DNA of 64,000 nucleotides, from the NCBI RefSeq assembly GCF_029948125.1, contig NZ_JASAMB010000005.1, positions 1 through 64,000 of the forward strand. The letters run 5' to 3'. The translations under genes were made by a program, and so were the position numbers. The notes under the pieces were generated by a model. That model had not been told where the DNA came from. It did no database searches and worked only from the letters and a program-made list of their open reading frames with translations. The stretch is from Catellatospora sp. KI3. GTDB taxonomy: Bacteria > Actinomycetota > Actinomycetes > Mycobacteriales > Micromonosporaceae. Positions 42,554 to 53,204 of the stretch are shown here, in pieces (the stretch's first letter is position 1; the number at the start of each line of letters is the position of its first letter).

Positions 42554-42898
42554 ATGACCGATCCCATGCTGCGCGACCTCAAGGAGGTCAGCGATGAGAC
42601 CCTGTACGTCCGGCTGATCCGAATCCGCCAGCGGTTCCCGACCGACTACTCGGCGGAGGACTACGAGTTCCGCCGCGACACCTGGGAACGCGCCAACCGG
42701 GCCGTACGCGAGGAGATCACCCGGCGTGACGCCAAGCCGCCGCCGTGGCTGCCGCTGCCCGCCCCGACCTCCACCGACCAGCTGCGGGAGCACGTGCGCG
42801 GCGACGGCCGGGGCTGGTTCGTCGTCGGCGTGCTCGCCGGCGTGGTTTTGCTGGTGCTGGCGATCGGCCGCGCCTTCGCCGCGCTCACCGTCTCCTGA
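42554..42898 (+). CDS. Small tail-anchored membrane protein
   Basis: A 114-residue protein: charged helical N-terminal part (LYVRLIRIRQRFPTDY ... WERANRAVREEITRRD) and one C-terminal membrane span (WFVVGVLAGVVLLVLAIG). No family recognised. Upstream GGAAAGG supports the ATG. Confidence 0.65.
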   Translation: MTDPMLRDLKEVSDETLYVRLIRIRQRFPTDYSAEDYEFRRDTWERANRAVREEITRRDAKPPPWLPLPAPTSTDQLREHVRGDGRGWFVVGVLAGVVLLVLAIGRAFAALTVS

Positions 42899-42909
42899 GC
42901 CCGCGAGAC

Positions 42910-42950
42910 GGCGCCGTCCCCGGCCGGCGCACCGGGCCGGGGGCGGCGCC
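42910..42950. terminator. Bidirectional terminator
   Basis: 16-bp stem GGCGCCGTCCCCGGCC / GGCCGGGGGCGGCGCC with one G-T pair, between convergent genes. Confidence 0.82.
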
Positions 42951-42959
42951 GCGGTCAGG

Positions 42960-44876
42960 TCACTGGAAACGGGTGCCGGCGGCCGGGTAGGACTCCGGGG
43001 CGTACACGGTGGCCGGGGTGGAGGCGCTGAAGCCGGTCAGGGCGCCGACCGGGGCGATCGGGAGCTGCAGCACGCACGCGGTCTGGTCGACGGTGACCGT
43101 GGCGCCGGTGGAGTGCGAGGAGACGAACTCCGCGTCGCTGAGCGTCAGCACCAGCCCGAGCCGGTGCCCGGCCGGGATGACCTGGTCGAGCGGGCGCAGC
43201 TTCCAGGTGATGGTGTAGTAGGTGCTGGTGGACATGTTGGTGGGGCTGGTCAGCGAGTCGCGGTGCGCCCCGTCCATCCAGCCGCGCGCCAGCACCTGGT
43301 AGCTGGCCGAGGCCACCGTCTTGGCGGTGTCCTTGTAGCAGGCGTCGTCCGTGCTCGACGACGATCCCCAGCAGGTCTGCGTGGTCAGCGTGCTGATGCC
43401 CTCGCCGGAGCTGCGGTAGTTGACCCGGGTGGCGGTGCCGTAGTCGACCAGGCGCGCCGACAGGGTCGTGGTGGCCTTGCTGGACTTCACCCGCAGGGTG
43501 ATCGTCGGCGTACCGGAGATGCGCAGGTCCGAGGCGAGCACCGCGGTCTGGAACACCTTGCGGCCGGTGCGGGCGGTGGTGGGGGAGCTGACCGCGTTGG
43601 CCTCGGTCAGCGACGCCGAGTCGGTCAGCGACAGCGAACCGGAACCGGTGCCGGTGGCCAGCGTCGCCGGGTTCGCGGTGCCCTGGAGCACGTAGTTCAC
43701 CGTCGAGGTGCCCGCCGGCGGCCACTGGGCGCTGGTCTGCCACACGTCGGCCGCGCGCTCGACGTCGGCCTGCGGCTCGCTCATGATGCCGTTGTCGATG
43801 CCCAGCAGCCAGTAGTCGAACCAGCGGTGCAGGGTGTCGACCCAGACCGAGCGGCGCGAGTCGAACGGGTCGACGTGCCCCTCCTGCGACAGCCAGATCT
43901 TGCGCGGCACGTTGTTGGCCGCCAGCGCGCTCCACCACTGCCCGAAGTGCACGCCCTGCACGTTCAGGTCGTTCTGCCCGTGTACGACGAAGACGCTGGC
44001 GCGGACCCGGCTCGCGTTGGTGACGAAGTTGCGGGCGGCCCAGAACGAGTTGTAGTTGCCCGTGGTCGCGTCGGCGCCGCTGCTCAGCGCGTTGGCGACG
44101 CTGGTGCAGGTGCCCGACGGGCGCGAGTTGACCAGCGAGTGCAGGCTCGGCACCGAGCTGACCTTCGGGTTGACCAGGCCGTTGGCCCGGTTGTAGTCGT
44201 ACCAGCTGGAGATGGCCGAGATGGGCACGATGGTGGCCAGGCCGTCGACGCCGGTGGCGGCCACGCCGTTGGCGATGGTGCCGTCCCACGACTTGCCGAT
44301 CATGCCCACCTTGCCGGTGCTCCAGCCCGCGGTGACCACGGCACCCGCGGCGGTACGCCCGGTGGCGCGGCCGTTGAGCCAGTCGATGACCGCCTTGGCG
44401 CCCGCGACCTCCTCGGCGCCGCCGACGTCCTCGCAGCCCTTGGACTTGCTGGTGCCCGGCAGGTCGGCGGCGATGAACGCGTAGCCGCGCGGCACGAAGT
44501 AGTTGTCGTAGTACAGCGGGAACTTGGTGACCAGGCCGTCGGTGCCGTAGACCTTCTTCTCCGACTCGTTGCCGCGGCCGCAGCACTGGTAGTACGGCGA
44601 GGCGTCCATGATGACGGGGATCCGGATCCCGGCGGCGGCCGCCTCGCGGGGGCGGATGATGTCGGCGACGACCTTGTCGAGCACGCCGTCGCCGTCGTTG
44701 TCCAGCGGGGTGTCGATGTAGACGGCTTCCCGGATGGCGTTGCTGTAGTCGTACACCGGGTCGCTGAGCAGGGCGGCCGCGGCGGTGGGGGCGGCGGCGG
44801 AGGCGGGCGGGGCGGCCAGGGTGGCGGCGGCGATCGCCAGCGCCAGCCCGGCCGTCAGGCGGCTTCTGAGTGACAT
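42960..44876 (-). CDS. Secreted X-Pro dipeptidyl-peptidase (S15 family)
   Basis: A 638-residue exported serine peptidase of the X-Pro dipeptidyl-peptidase S15/CocE-like group. Signal RSRLTAGLALAIAAATLAAP with Ala-X-Ala cleavage. The alpha/beta-hydrolase nucleophile motif is GKSWDGT (G-x-S-x-x-G), the acid is in VHGQNDLNV and the His in SQEGHVDPF. The C-terminal ~230 residues form the X-Pro type jelly-roll domain. It removes X-Pro dipeptides from peptide N-termini outside the cell. Start chosen at the signal peptide; the ribosome site is weak. Confidence 0.88.
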   Translation of the reverse strand: MSLRSRLTAGLALAIAAATLAAPPASAAAPTAAAALLSDPVYDYSNAIREAVYIDTPLDNDGDGVLDKVVADIIRPREAAAAGIRIPVIMDASPYYQCCGRGNESEKKVYGTDGLVTKFPLYYDNYFVPRGYAFIAADLPGTSKSKGCEDVGGAEEVAGAKAVIDWLNGRATGRTAAGAVVTAGWSTGKVGMIGKSWDGTIANGVAATGVDGLATIVPISAISSWYDYNRANGLVNPKVSSVPSLHSLVNSRPSGTCTSVANALSSGADATTGNYNSFWAARNFVTNASRVRASVFVVHGQNDLNVQGVHFGQWWSALAANNVPRKIWLSQEGHVDPFDSRRSVWVDTLHRWFDYWLLGIDNGIMSEPQADVERAADVWQTSAQWPPAGTSTVNYVLQGTANPATLATGTGSGSLSLTDSASLTEANAVSSPTTARTGRKVFQTAVLASDLRISGTPTITLRVKSSKATTTLSARLVDYGTATRVNYRSSGEGISTLTTQTCWGSSSSTDDACYKDTAKTVASASYQVLARGWMDGAHRDSLTSPTNMSTSTYYTITWKLRPLDQVIPAGHRLGLVLTLSDAEFVSSHSTGATVTVDQTACVLQLPIAPVGALTGFSASTPATVYAPESYPAAGTRFQ

Positions 44877-44923
44877 GGCGCATCGTGGCATGGCGAAGCG
44901 TCGATGTAAATAGGATGATCTCG

Positions 44924-45757
44924 ATGGAGAGCACAGGTGCGGAACCGGTCCCGGCCGACGGCCACGTACACACCGAATGGTCCTGGGACGCCCCGACCGG
45001 GTCGATGCGGCGGTCCTGCGCGCGGGCCCGGGAGCTGGGCCTGCCCGCCGTGGTCTTCTCCGACCACGCCGACTTCACGCCGTGGACGACCGCGCCGGAC
45101 GGCCGCCGCCGCGTGATCGGCGGCCACGCCGCGACCGGGCTGCTCGACGTCGCGGGCTACCTGGACGAGGTGCGGTGGTGCCGCGAGCGCTACCCCGACC
45201 TGCGCATCCTCACCGGGGTGGAGCTGGGCGAGCCGCACCTGTTCCCCGACGACACCGCGCGGGTGCTGCGCCAGGGCGGCTTCGACCGGATCGTCGGGTC
45301 GGTGCACTGCCTGCCCGTGGGCGGCGACCTGGTGTACTCCCCGCTGCTCATGGACAGCGACCCGCTCGACGTGGTACGCCGCCACCTGGCCGAGACCGCG
45401 CTGATGGTGACACGATGCGACGTCTTCGAGGTGCTGGCCCACCTCGACCTGCCGGTGCTGTTCTGGCCCGCCGACCGGCCGCCGTTCGACCCGCACGCCC
45501 TGCGCGACGAGTACGCGGCGGTCCTGGAGCCGCTGGCGGCCGGGGGCCGGGTGCTGGAGGTGAACACCGCCGGACCGTGGCCCTCGGCGCCGGTGCTGCG
45601 CTGGTGGCGCGAGCACGGCGGCACCGCCGTGAGCTTCGGCAGTGACGCACACGACCCCGCTGACCTGGGCCGGGGCTTCCCGGAGGCGATGGCCTGGGCG
45701 CGCGCGTCCGGCTTCCGCCCCGGCCGGACCCCGGCCGACCACTGGGTGCGGGACTGA
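44924..45757 (+). CDS. PHP-domain phosphoesterase (histidinol-phosphatase-like)
   Basis: A 277-residue PHP metallohydrolase. Metal motifs: DGHVHTEWSW (H-x-H), FSDHADF, GVELGEPH, GSVHCLP, EVLAHLDL, GSDAHDP. Similar to HisK-type histidinol-phosphatases but the general PHP family is broad. AGGA lies 8 bases before ATG 44924. A broken relative of this gene is at 22,851-23,045. Divergent from the S15 peptidase. Confidence 0.82.
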   Translation: MESTGAEPVPADGHVHTEWSWDAPTGSMRRSCARARELGLPAVVFSDHADFTPWTTAPDGRRRVIGGHAATGLLDVAGYLDEVRWCRERYPDLRILTGVELGEPHLFPDDTARVLRQGGFDRIVGSVHCLPVGGDLVYSPLLMDSDPLDVVRRHLAETALMVTRCDVFEVLAHLDLPVLFWPADRPPFDPHALRDEYAAVLEPLAAGGRVLEVNTAGPWPSAPVLRWWREHGGTAVSFGSDAHDPADLGRGFPEAMAWARASGFRPGRTPADHWVRD

Positions 45758-46040
45758 CCTGGCCCGGGGCGGCCCCGGAACCGATCCCGGGGCTGTGACC
45801 TGCGAATACGTGTCGTCCCTGATCGAGTTCGCGGCCAAAGTGCGTTCTACCTGCGGGTATGTGCCACGTACAAGATCGCGGGTATGCCTCCGGCGGTGCC
45901 CGAACGCGTTACCGGGCAGGTGGGGAGGCTTGCCCAGGTTGTGCAACCGGACTACGTGAGAAATGATCGGGAGCACCCTGCGACAATGCTTCCTCGTCCC
46001 CTTCACCTCGTCCCCGCCGCCGGAAGTAGGCCACCCCCCG

Positions 46041-47236
46041 ATGTTCACGGCTCCCCCCGCGCCGGTGCAGCCGCGTGGACCGGCGCGACTGGCCCGGCTG
46101 CGCGTCCTGCTGATCGAGGACGACGAGGGCGACGCGTTCCTGGTGGGCGAACTGCTCGACGAGCAGCAGGCCGCCATCCAGCTGACCGTGGCCAGCAGCC
46201 TCAACGAGGCCCGGCAGCTGTTCGACGCGACCGACTGCATCCTGCTCGACCTGGGGCTGCCCGACGCGCAGGGCATGGAGGGGCTGCGCCGGGTGCTCGC
46301 CGAGGCGCCCGGGGTCGCCGTCTGCGTGCTCACCGGGCAGCAGGACGCGCACGTGGGCATCAGCGCCGTCGCCGAGGGCGCGCAGGACTACCTGGTCAAG
46401 GGCCAGGTCGACGGCGCACTGCTGGAGCGCTCCGTGCAGTACGCGGTCGAGCGCAAGCACGCCGAGGTCAGCGCCGGCAGGCTGCGCGAGGTCGAGCTGC
46501 GCCAGGCCGAGTCGGCCCGGCTGGAGCGCGGCCTGCTGCCGCAGCCGCTGATGAGCAGCGACCGGCTCGCCGTGCACACCTTCTACCGCCCCGGCCGCCA
46601 CGAGGCGCTGCTGGGCGGCGACTTCTTCGACGTGGTGCAGACCTCGCCGCGGCACGTGCACGCGGTGATCGGCGACGTCAGCGGCCATGACGTGGACGGC
46701 GCCGCGCTCGGCGTCGAGCTGCGGGTGGCCTGGCGGGCGCTCACCCTGGCCGGGGTGGCCCCCGAGCCGACGCTCGCCGCGATGGAGCAGGTGCTGGTCA
46801 GCGAGCGCAGCCATCCGGGCACGTTCGCGACGATGGCGGTGCTCCGCATCGACCTCGACACCGGCCGGGCCGCGTGCTGGCTGGCCGGGCACCCGCCGCC
46901 GCTGCTGCTGGCCGACGGCTCGGTCGCGCCGGTCGACGTGCCGTACGGGATGCTGCTCGGCCTGGGCGACGCGCCCCGCACCGGCACCGAGTTCGACCTG
47001 CCCGCCGGCCCGTGGTCGCTGCTGCTGTTCACCGACGGACTGGTCGAGGGGCGCACCGGCGACGGTCCGGAGCGGCTGGGCTACGACCGGCTCGACGAGC
47101 TGTGCCGGGCCCGGCTCGCGGCGGGCGTGCCGATGTCGGCGCTGCCCTCGGCCCTGGTCGAGGCGGCGGAGGCGCTCAACGGCGGCCCGCTGGCCGACGA
47201 CGTGGCGATCGTGCTGCTGAACAAGGAAACGGCATC

Positions 47237-47240
<4 letters not shown>
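46041..47240 (+). CDS. Response regulator receiver - PP2C (SpoIIE) phosphatase
   Basis: A 399-residue fusion. Residues ~20-140 are a receiver domain (VLLIEDDEGDAF; phospho-Asp in ILLDLGLPD; Lys in YLVKGQ). Residues ~175-395 are a PP2C/SpoIIE-type Ser/Thr phosphatase (GGDFFDVV, GDVSGHD, LLFTDGLVEG, DDVAIV). A phosphorelay probably switches phosphatase activity toward an anti-sigma antagonist, as in RsbU-like modules (family knowledge). ATG 46041 is taken; an upstream ATG at 45963 is possible. The GTGA overlap with the kinase gene shows coupling. Confidence 0.88.
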
Positions 47241-48852
<1,612 letters not shown>

Positions 48853-48856
<4 letters not shown>

Positions 48857-49305
48857 TCTCGATGCCCGAAGCCGAACGCCCCATCGTGGTGCTGCTCGTC
48901 GAGGACGATCCGGGCGACGTCCTGATGACCCGGGAGGCGTTCGAGGAGTACAAGATGCGCAACGTGCTCCAGGTCGTCACCGACGGCGTCGAGGCCCTGG
49001 CCTACCTGCGCCGGGAGGGGGAGTACACCGACGCGCCCGTGCCGGACCTGATCCTGCTCGACCTGAACCTGCCCCGCCGCGACGGCCGGGAGGTGCTCGC
49101 CGAGATCAAGAACGACCCGGAGCTGTGCCGCATCCCGGTCGTGGTGCTGACCACCTCGCAGGCCGAGGAGGACGTGCTGCGCAGCTACCAGCTGCACGCC
49201 AATGCGTACGTGGCCAAGCCGGTGGACTTCGAGCGATTCATCTCGGTGGTCAAGCAGATCGACGACTTCTTCGTCAGCGTCGTCCGCCTGCCCAACCGCG
49301 CGTGA
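48853..49305 (+). CDS. Single-domain response regulator (Rcp1-like)
   Basis: A 150-residue stand-alone receiver domain: acidic pocket VEDDPGD, phospho-Asp in [12 protein letters not shown], Lys in [11 protein letters not shown]. No output domain, like Rcp1/CheY-type regulators that pair with DLQEPLRKV-type kinases. ATGA overlap with the kinase gene. It may relay phosphate to the receiver-phosphatase or act as a sink. Confidence 0.92.
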
Positions 49306-49325
49306 CCGCCAGCGCAGATTCGAGT

Positions 49326-49356
49326 GGCGGGGGGATGCGGTCACTGCGTCCCCGCC
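49326..49356 (+). terminator. Terminator hairpin at the left edge of the island
   Basis: Stem GGCGGGG / CCCCGCC extended by GGATGC/GCGTCC (one G-T), 20 bases after the response regulator stop. Sequence becomes A/T-richer right after it. Confidence 0.65.
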
Positions 49357-49471
49357 CTCGCATGCAGAGGGGCAATTATCATTAACGCTCACCTGCCTGC
49401 GCTGGTCTTCCGTAGGGTCAGGTAACTCTTTAAGCTGTCTCCAGGGCTGGCCGCATCGATAGGAGCTGATC

Positions 49472-50089
49472 ATGGCGGCACACCTGGACGCAATGGCCGC
49501 CGCGCGAACGCGCCAGATCTTCGAACAGGAGGGAGGCGTTCGGTACGGCCATTTCCGGGTGCGTGCCGGGCACCATACGAACGAGTTCTGGGAGAAGTTT
49601 CCCGTCCTGCAGTCACCAGAATCAGCAGACGAGCTTTTCGGGTATCTGGCCGACCTACTCTCGAGTGCGCGGCCAACGATAGTCGCGGGTCCTACGCAGG
49701 GCGGCCTTGTTGTGGCCTGGGGAGTCGCACGGCGCCTTCGATGCCGCGCGCTATTTCTAGAGAGAGACAACTACGAGGCATTGACTGTGCGACGTGGGGT
49801 AAAAGTGTCGTCGGATGAACGAGTCGTGCTCGTCGATGATCTGATTTCTAGTGGAGAAACACTGGCTGAAGCCAAGAGCCTGATGGAAGGTAGGTTCGGC
49901 GTCCGGGTCGCCATGGCTGGAGTTCTCATCGACAGGCGCGGTGGGCTTCTGGTCAATCCCTCAACACTAGTCCCCGAGGTCGCCGCACTGTTGCGACTGG
50001 AGTCCCGGAGTTGGTTGCCGGCTGACTGCCCTTCATGCGCAAGAAATGAATCGCTTCTAGACCCGCGAACGCTACAACCCGTGGCTTGA
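49472..50089 (+). CDS. PyrE-like phosphoribosyltransferase in the low-G+C island
   Basis: A 205-residue type I PRTase. The PRPP loop is VVLVDDLISSGETL (D122-D123); the N-terminal pattern YGHFRVRAGHHTNEFWEKF and VAGPTQGGLVVAWGVARRL resembles orotate phosphoribosyltransferase. Such enzymes attach PRPP-ribose phosphate to a base. AGGAG precedes the ATG. Foreign codons are used (GCG CTA TTT CTA GAG AGA). A short Cys motif (CPSC) near the C-terminus is unusual for PyrE. It ends tail-to-tail with the radical SAM gene (18-base overlap), so it is probably an accessory enzyme of this island and not the housekeeping pyrE. Confidence 0.85.
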   Translation: MAAHLDAMAAARTRQIFEQEGGVRYGHFRVRAGHHTNEFWEKFPVLQSPESADELFGYLADLLSSARPTIVAGPTQGGLVVAWGVARRLRCRALFLERDNYEALTVRRGVKVSSDERVVLVDDLISSGETLAEAKSLMEGRFGVRVAMAGVLIDRRGGLLVNPSTLVPEVAALLRLESRSWLPADCPSCARNESLLDPRTLQPVA

Positions 50090-51262
50090 CTCCTCGCGCG
50101 AATTGGCGGCATTAGGCTCTGAGGTTGCCGGCTGGCCTTCGGGCACTGCCTCCGGGGTACTGAAAATCGATCCCCGGAACACTCGGAAGAAATTGACCGT
50201 GCTAGCTATCGGTACATTGAAGCGATGCAGTAAATAGCAGTAGTCCTCTTGACTGAGTGATCCGTCGATGTGAATGTGCTCGCCTTCCACGGTGGCGCTG
50301 TTTGTCAGGCCGATTCGGGCGAGGGAGGTTTCCACCTCGCTGGCGGTCGGAACTTTCCGCGAATCCGCACATCTCGCTCGCTGCAGTGAAGGGCAGCGGC
50401 TTGGTTTGCAGATCGACGGTCGATGAATCGTTGCCGTATAGTCGGCCTCGCCTAGTACATGGGACACAGCGCATGACGTATGCTCATACAAGGGATGTTC
50501 CGGACATATCTCCGCTGCGATTCTGCGTAGGTTTTGAACTGCCTCGGGAGGAGTCCAGGAGCCCTCATCGGACGGTCGGCCTGCGGCTGGCTTTAGAATC
50601 TCACTCTCGGTGTAGAAGCGCTGCAAGCCGTCGTTCAGCTTGATTCCGACGTGTACGGTCGCGCGTGACCACGTGGCGGCGGACGACAAAACTTCGCGCA
50701 GTGTCAACTCATCCGTGTTGGCAGGCAGCATGGGCCGGAAATAATGGATCACGGGCACTTGACGCTTGGTAAGTCGCCGCATCGTTGCCAGGGCCGACCC
50801 CTGTCGTATGCCCTTTTCGACATGACTTGGCAGCGCGGACCAGCTACATAGAAACACGACCCGGACATTCCGGAGGTTCGCAATTGTGTCTGCGGTCTCC
50901 TCGGAGATCTCCTTTTTGGAGATGAGGGCGACCGGGTTTCGTAGTCCGCGTTTCTCAAGCTCCGTCAGAAAGGCCGTCATGTGTGGGATGACTTCGGGCA
51001 TCAATACATCGGTTCGTGTGCCGTAGCACAACTTTGTCTCATTTGGAATGAAATATCGGTGACTGACGAGTTGCTCAACGATGTCAGTGGTTGATTCGAC
51101 GACCTCTGGGCGGACCCCAGTCCAACCTGCGAGTCTCAGAAGGCAGTACGAGCATGATGCCTTGCAGCCGATGACGGGATCGACCGCAAGCCAACTGTCG
51201 TGATATTGAATAGGTGAGTACGGGTAGTGGTCTCCGATTGTGGAGAGGAGCCCCTCAGACAT
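50072..51262 (-). CDS. Radical SAM protein with extra C-terminal Cys cluster
   Basis: A 396-residue radical SAM enzyme: the [4Fe-4S] motif is C33-x3-C37-x2-C40 (CKASCSYC), in a context (WLAVDPVIGC) like the spore-photoproduct-lyase/“DNA repair photolyase” branch. A second group of cysteines (CKPSRCPSLQRARC, ~310-325) could hold an auxiliary cluster. ATG 51262 begins 8 bases inside the end of the upstream kinase gene, so translation is coupled. Substrate unknown; neighbours suggest a nucleoside, nucleotide or small phosphorylated metabolite. Confidence 0.85.
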   Translation of the reverse strand: MSEGLLSTIGDHYPYSPIQYHDSWLAVDPVIGCKASCSYCLLRLAGWTGVRPEVVESTTDIVEQLVSHRYFIPNETKLCYGTRTDVLMPEVIPHMTAFLTELEKRGLRNPVALISKKEISEETADTIANLRNVRVVFLCSWSALPSHVEKGIRQGSALATMRRLTKRQVPVIHYFRPMLPANTDELTLREVLSSAATWSRATVHVGIKLNDGLQRFYTESEILKPAAGRPSDEGSWTPPEAVQNLRRIAAEICPEHPLYEHTSCAVSHVLGEADYTATIHRPSICKPSRCPSLQRARCADSRKVPTASEVETSLARIGLTNSATVEGEHIHIDGSLSQEDYCYLLHRFNVPIASTVNFFRVFRGSIFSTPEAVPEGQPATSEPNAANSREESSHGL

Positions 51263-53186
51263 CGGAGATCCCGGCGATAAGTGTCGCATGGCGCATCCCG
51301 ACCTCTTTGAGGGAAGCCTCGGCCGCATGGTAATCCTCAACGCTGAGAGAACGGTCCCAATACCAGTTGAGTTGCTCCAGCATCGATGCTAGATATGCCT
51401 TCGCTCCAGCTTCGTTGAACTCGAATTCTGGGAAAGCTTGCAGTCGAACATCTCGATGTGATGCCAAGCCGGCGTGATATGGCTCGTAGAACATCGAGGA
51501 GCCGGCAAGCAGCACCGAGCACCCGATCGAAAAGGGGGTAACCCTCACTTCTAGCGCGCGGTCCTCGCCTTCTGCCAGATGGAAAAGGCTCCGATAATCG
51601 TCAAGGCAACGCGAGAATCGGGTGAAGGTTCGTGTTCGCTCGAGGTCGGCGAAACGCTGGGCCCTTGGAGCTTGCTGAAGCGCGCGCAGTATGCCTTCCT
51701 CGGCGAACGGGCTCATCATCAGAATTTGTGTTCTCGCCCCGCCGCCGGCGCGCTGGCGGCGGATACGGTCGGAAAAGCTGGGGAACAGCGTGCCCTCGGG
51801 CGCCATATATGACCAACCCGAATGGGCGAGTAGCCAGAGATCTTGGTCGGATTCGAGCAGTTTGACCTTCGCTCTGTTTCGAGCGTTCCAGTCGTCGGAG
51901 TGATGTACCGCTACAATTCCTGTGTCGAAAGTCTGTCGCAATACCGGGCCGGGTGTGAGCGGCATTCTGCGAAGCTCACCCGAGTCGGGCGTCCGTGTGT
52001 CGGACAGATGTGCCGGATCCACCACACTGACAGTAGAGGCCACCCGGCGGGGGCCCTCAAGAACCATCCACAACAGATGGCGCCGAGCCTGCTCCGATGT
52101 TACAGACCGATCTGCCCACCGCAGCATTTTGGCGGCAGTGGATATGCGACAAGCATGAAAGAATCGTACTTCATCACCAGCGCGATTTGCGTCCATTCCC
52201 TGTTGGAGTGCTCGTTCGAATGCTTTTCTCAGCTGATATACGACTCGCAATATCGGCACAGGGCTTTCCAGCCACGCGTCATCGAGGTACGCGTCGAAAA
52301 GCATCCTGTGAACTATAGGGATTGTCTCATCGGTCAGTCCTCCAGCGCGGACCAAAAGGTCTATTTCAAGACGCGCCATATCCATGATCGGAGTGTTGAT
52401 CCCCACTCCGCCGAAGTCAATCAAAAAAGGGTGATAGGTCGACCCGTCTAATAGTACATTCGCGCCGCGGAGATCACCATGGCACACAGACGCCTTAACG
52501 TCACGGTTCAATCCGCTGATGTAGTGCTCCCAGTCGTTCATGGCGTCCAACACCTCGTGCCAACCACTGCCGACCCCGGCAGAGCTGGCACCGGCTATCG
52601 CGACGACTGATGAGAGAATTGCACGCAATTCTCTCGAGGGGATCGCCAGCACTCTTTTAGCCGGAATATTTTCGGTGTCGGTGGAGTAGGCTGAGGACAA
52701 TATTCTGGCAAGAGCGCTAAACGTAGAAGCCCAGCTCTGCTGGCGGTCGCGGCCGAGCGGCGACGAGACAAAACGAGCGACCGCCTCTTCCAGCGATATC
52801 AAGTCTTCTGCGGCGCCCGTGTTGCCGGCGAGCTGATACAGAATAGCGGACCACTGGTCGCCGTTCCGTTCAATCACCGGGTCCACCGTGGTTTGTGGAG
52901 GCGCGCCTTGCCACAGGGCGGTTCTGCCACTCCATCGGATGTGTGCGTTCCGCTCCTTTGCGATCGCCGTCGCCTCCCCGCATTTGAGGACGTATGAGAT
53001 CGGTGAGTGAGGCGCCTTGACAATTGCACGCAGTACGGCGCTGCCGCTCTCGCCACCGAAAAGTGGCAGCAGGCGGACGATCCGCGCGTTGAATCCCTGC
53101 TGTCCGCCGAAGAGCTCATCTATCAGATCCTGGATAGGGATCGTCGCGTCTGCGAAGTTTCCATCCCACTCGATCGTTACAGGCAT
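51255..53186 (-). CDS. APH-like phosphotransferase fused to PLD-like domain
   Basis: A 643-residue protein. Residues ~40-380 form an aminoglycoside-phosphotransferase/choline-kinase-like domain: ATP lysine near K68 (SYVLKCGEA), catalytic loop H236-G-D238 (VCHGDLRGANVLLD) and metal Asp in D257-F-G (LIDFGGVG). Residues ~400-640 look like a phospholipase-D-like fold (KVKLLESDQDLWLLAHSGW, TQILMMSPF, LEVRVTPFSIG) but no HxK catalytic motif is visible, so the domain may bind rather than cut. The fusion is unusual. It may resemble APH-like proteins from predicted conflict systems; that is a recollection to be tested. Foreign codon use; operon position three. Confidence 0.75.
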   Translation of the reverse strand: MPVTIEWDGNFADATIPIQDLIDELFGGQQGFNARIVRLLPLFGGESGSAVLRAIVKAPHSPISYVLKCGEATAIAKERNAHIRWSGRTALWQGAPPQTTVDPVIERNGDQWSAILYQLAGNTGAAEDLISLEEAVARFVSSPLGRDRQQSWASTFSALARILSSAYSTDTENIPAKRVLAIPSRELRAILSSVVAIAGASSAGVGSGWHEVLDAMNDWEHYISGLNRDVKASVCHGDLRGANVLLDGSTYHPFLIDFGGVGINTPIMDMARLEIDLLVRAGGLTDETIPIVHRMLFDAYLDDAWLESPVPILRVVYQLRKAFERALQQGMDANRAGDEVRFFHACRISTAAKMLRWADRSVTSEQARRHLLWMVLEGPRRVASTVSVVDPAHLSDTRTPDSGELRRMPLTPGPVLRQTFDTGIVAVHHSDDWNARNRAKVKLLESDQDLWLLAHSGWSYMAPEGTLFPSFSDRIRRQRAGGGARTQILMMSPFAEEGILRALQQAPRAQRFADLERTRTFTRFSRCLDDYRSLFHLAEGEDRALEVRVTPFSIGCSVLLAGSSMFYEPYHAGLASHRDVRLQAFPEFEFNEAGAKAYLASMLEQLNWYWDRSLSVEDYHAAEASLKEVGMRHATLIAGISDV

Positions 53187-53204
53187 CAGGAGGGCATCTT
53201 TTCT

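Noticed and set aside
51255-53186. Aminoglycoside resistance gene
   Set aside because: Kinase motifs fit the APH fold in general, but the protein is twice the usual length and sits in a multi-enzyme operon, so a resistance call is not supported.
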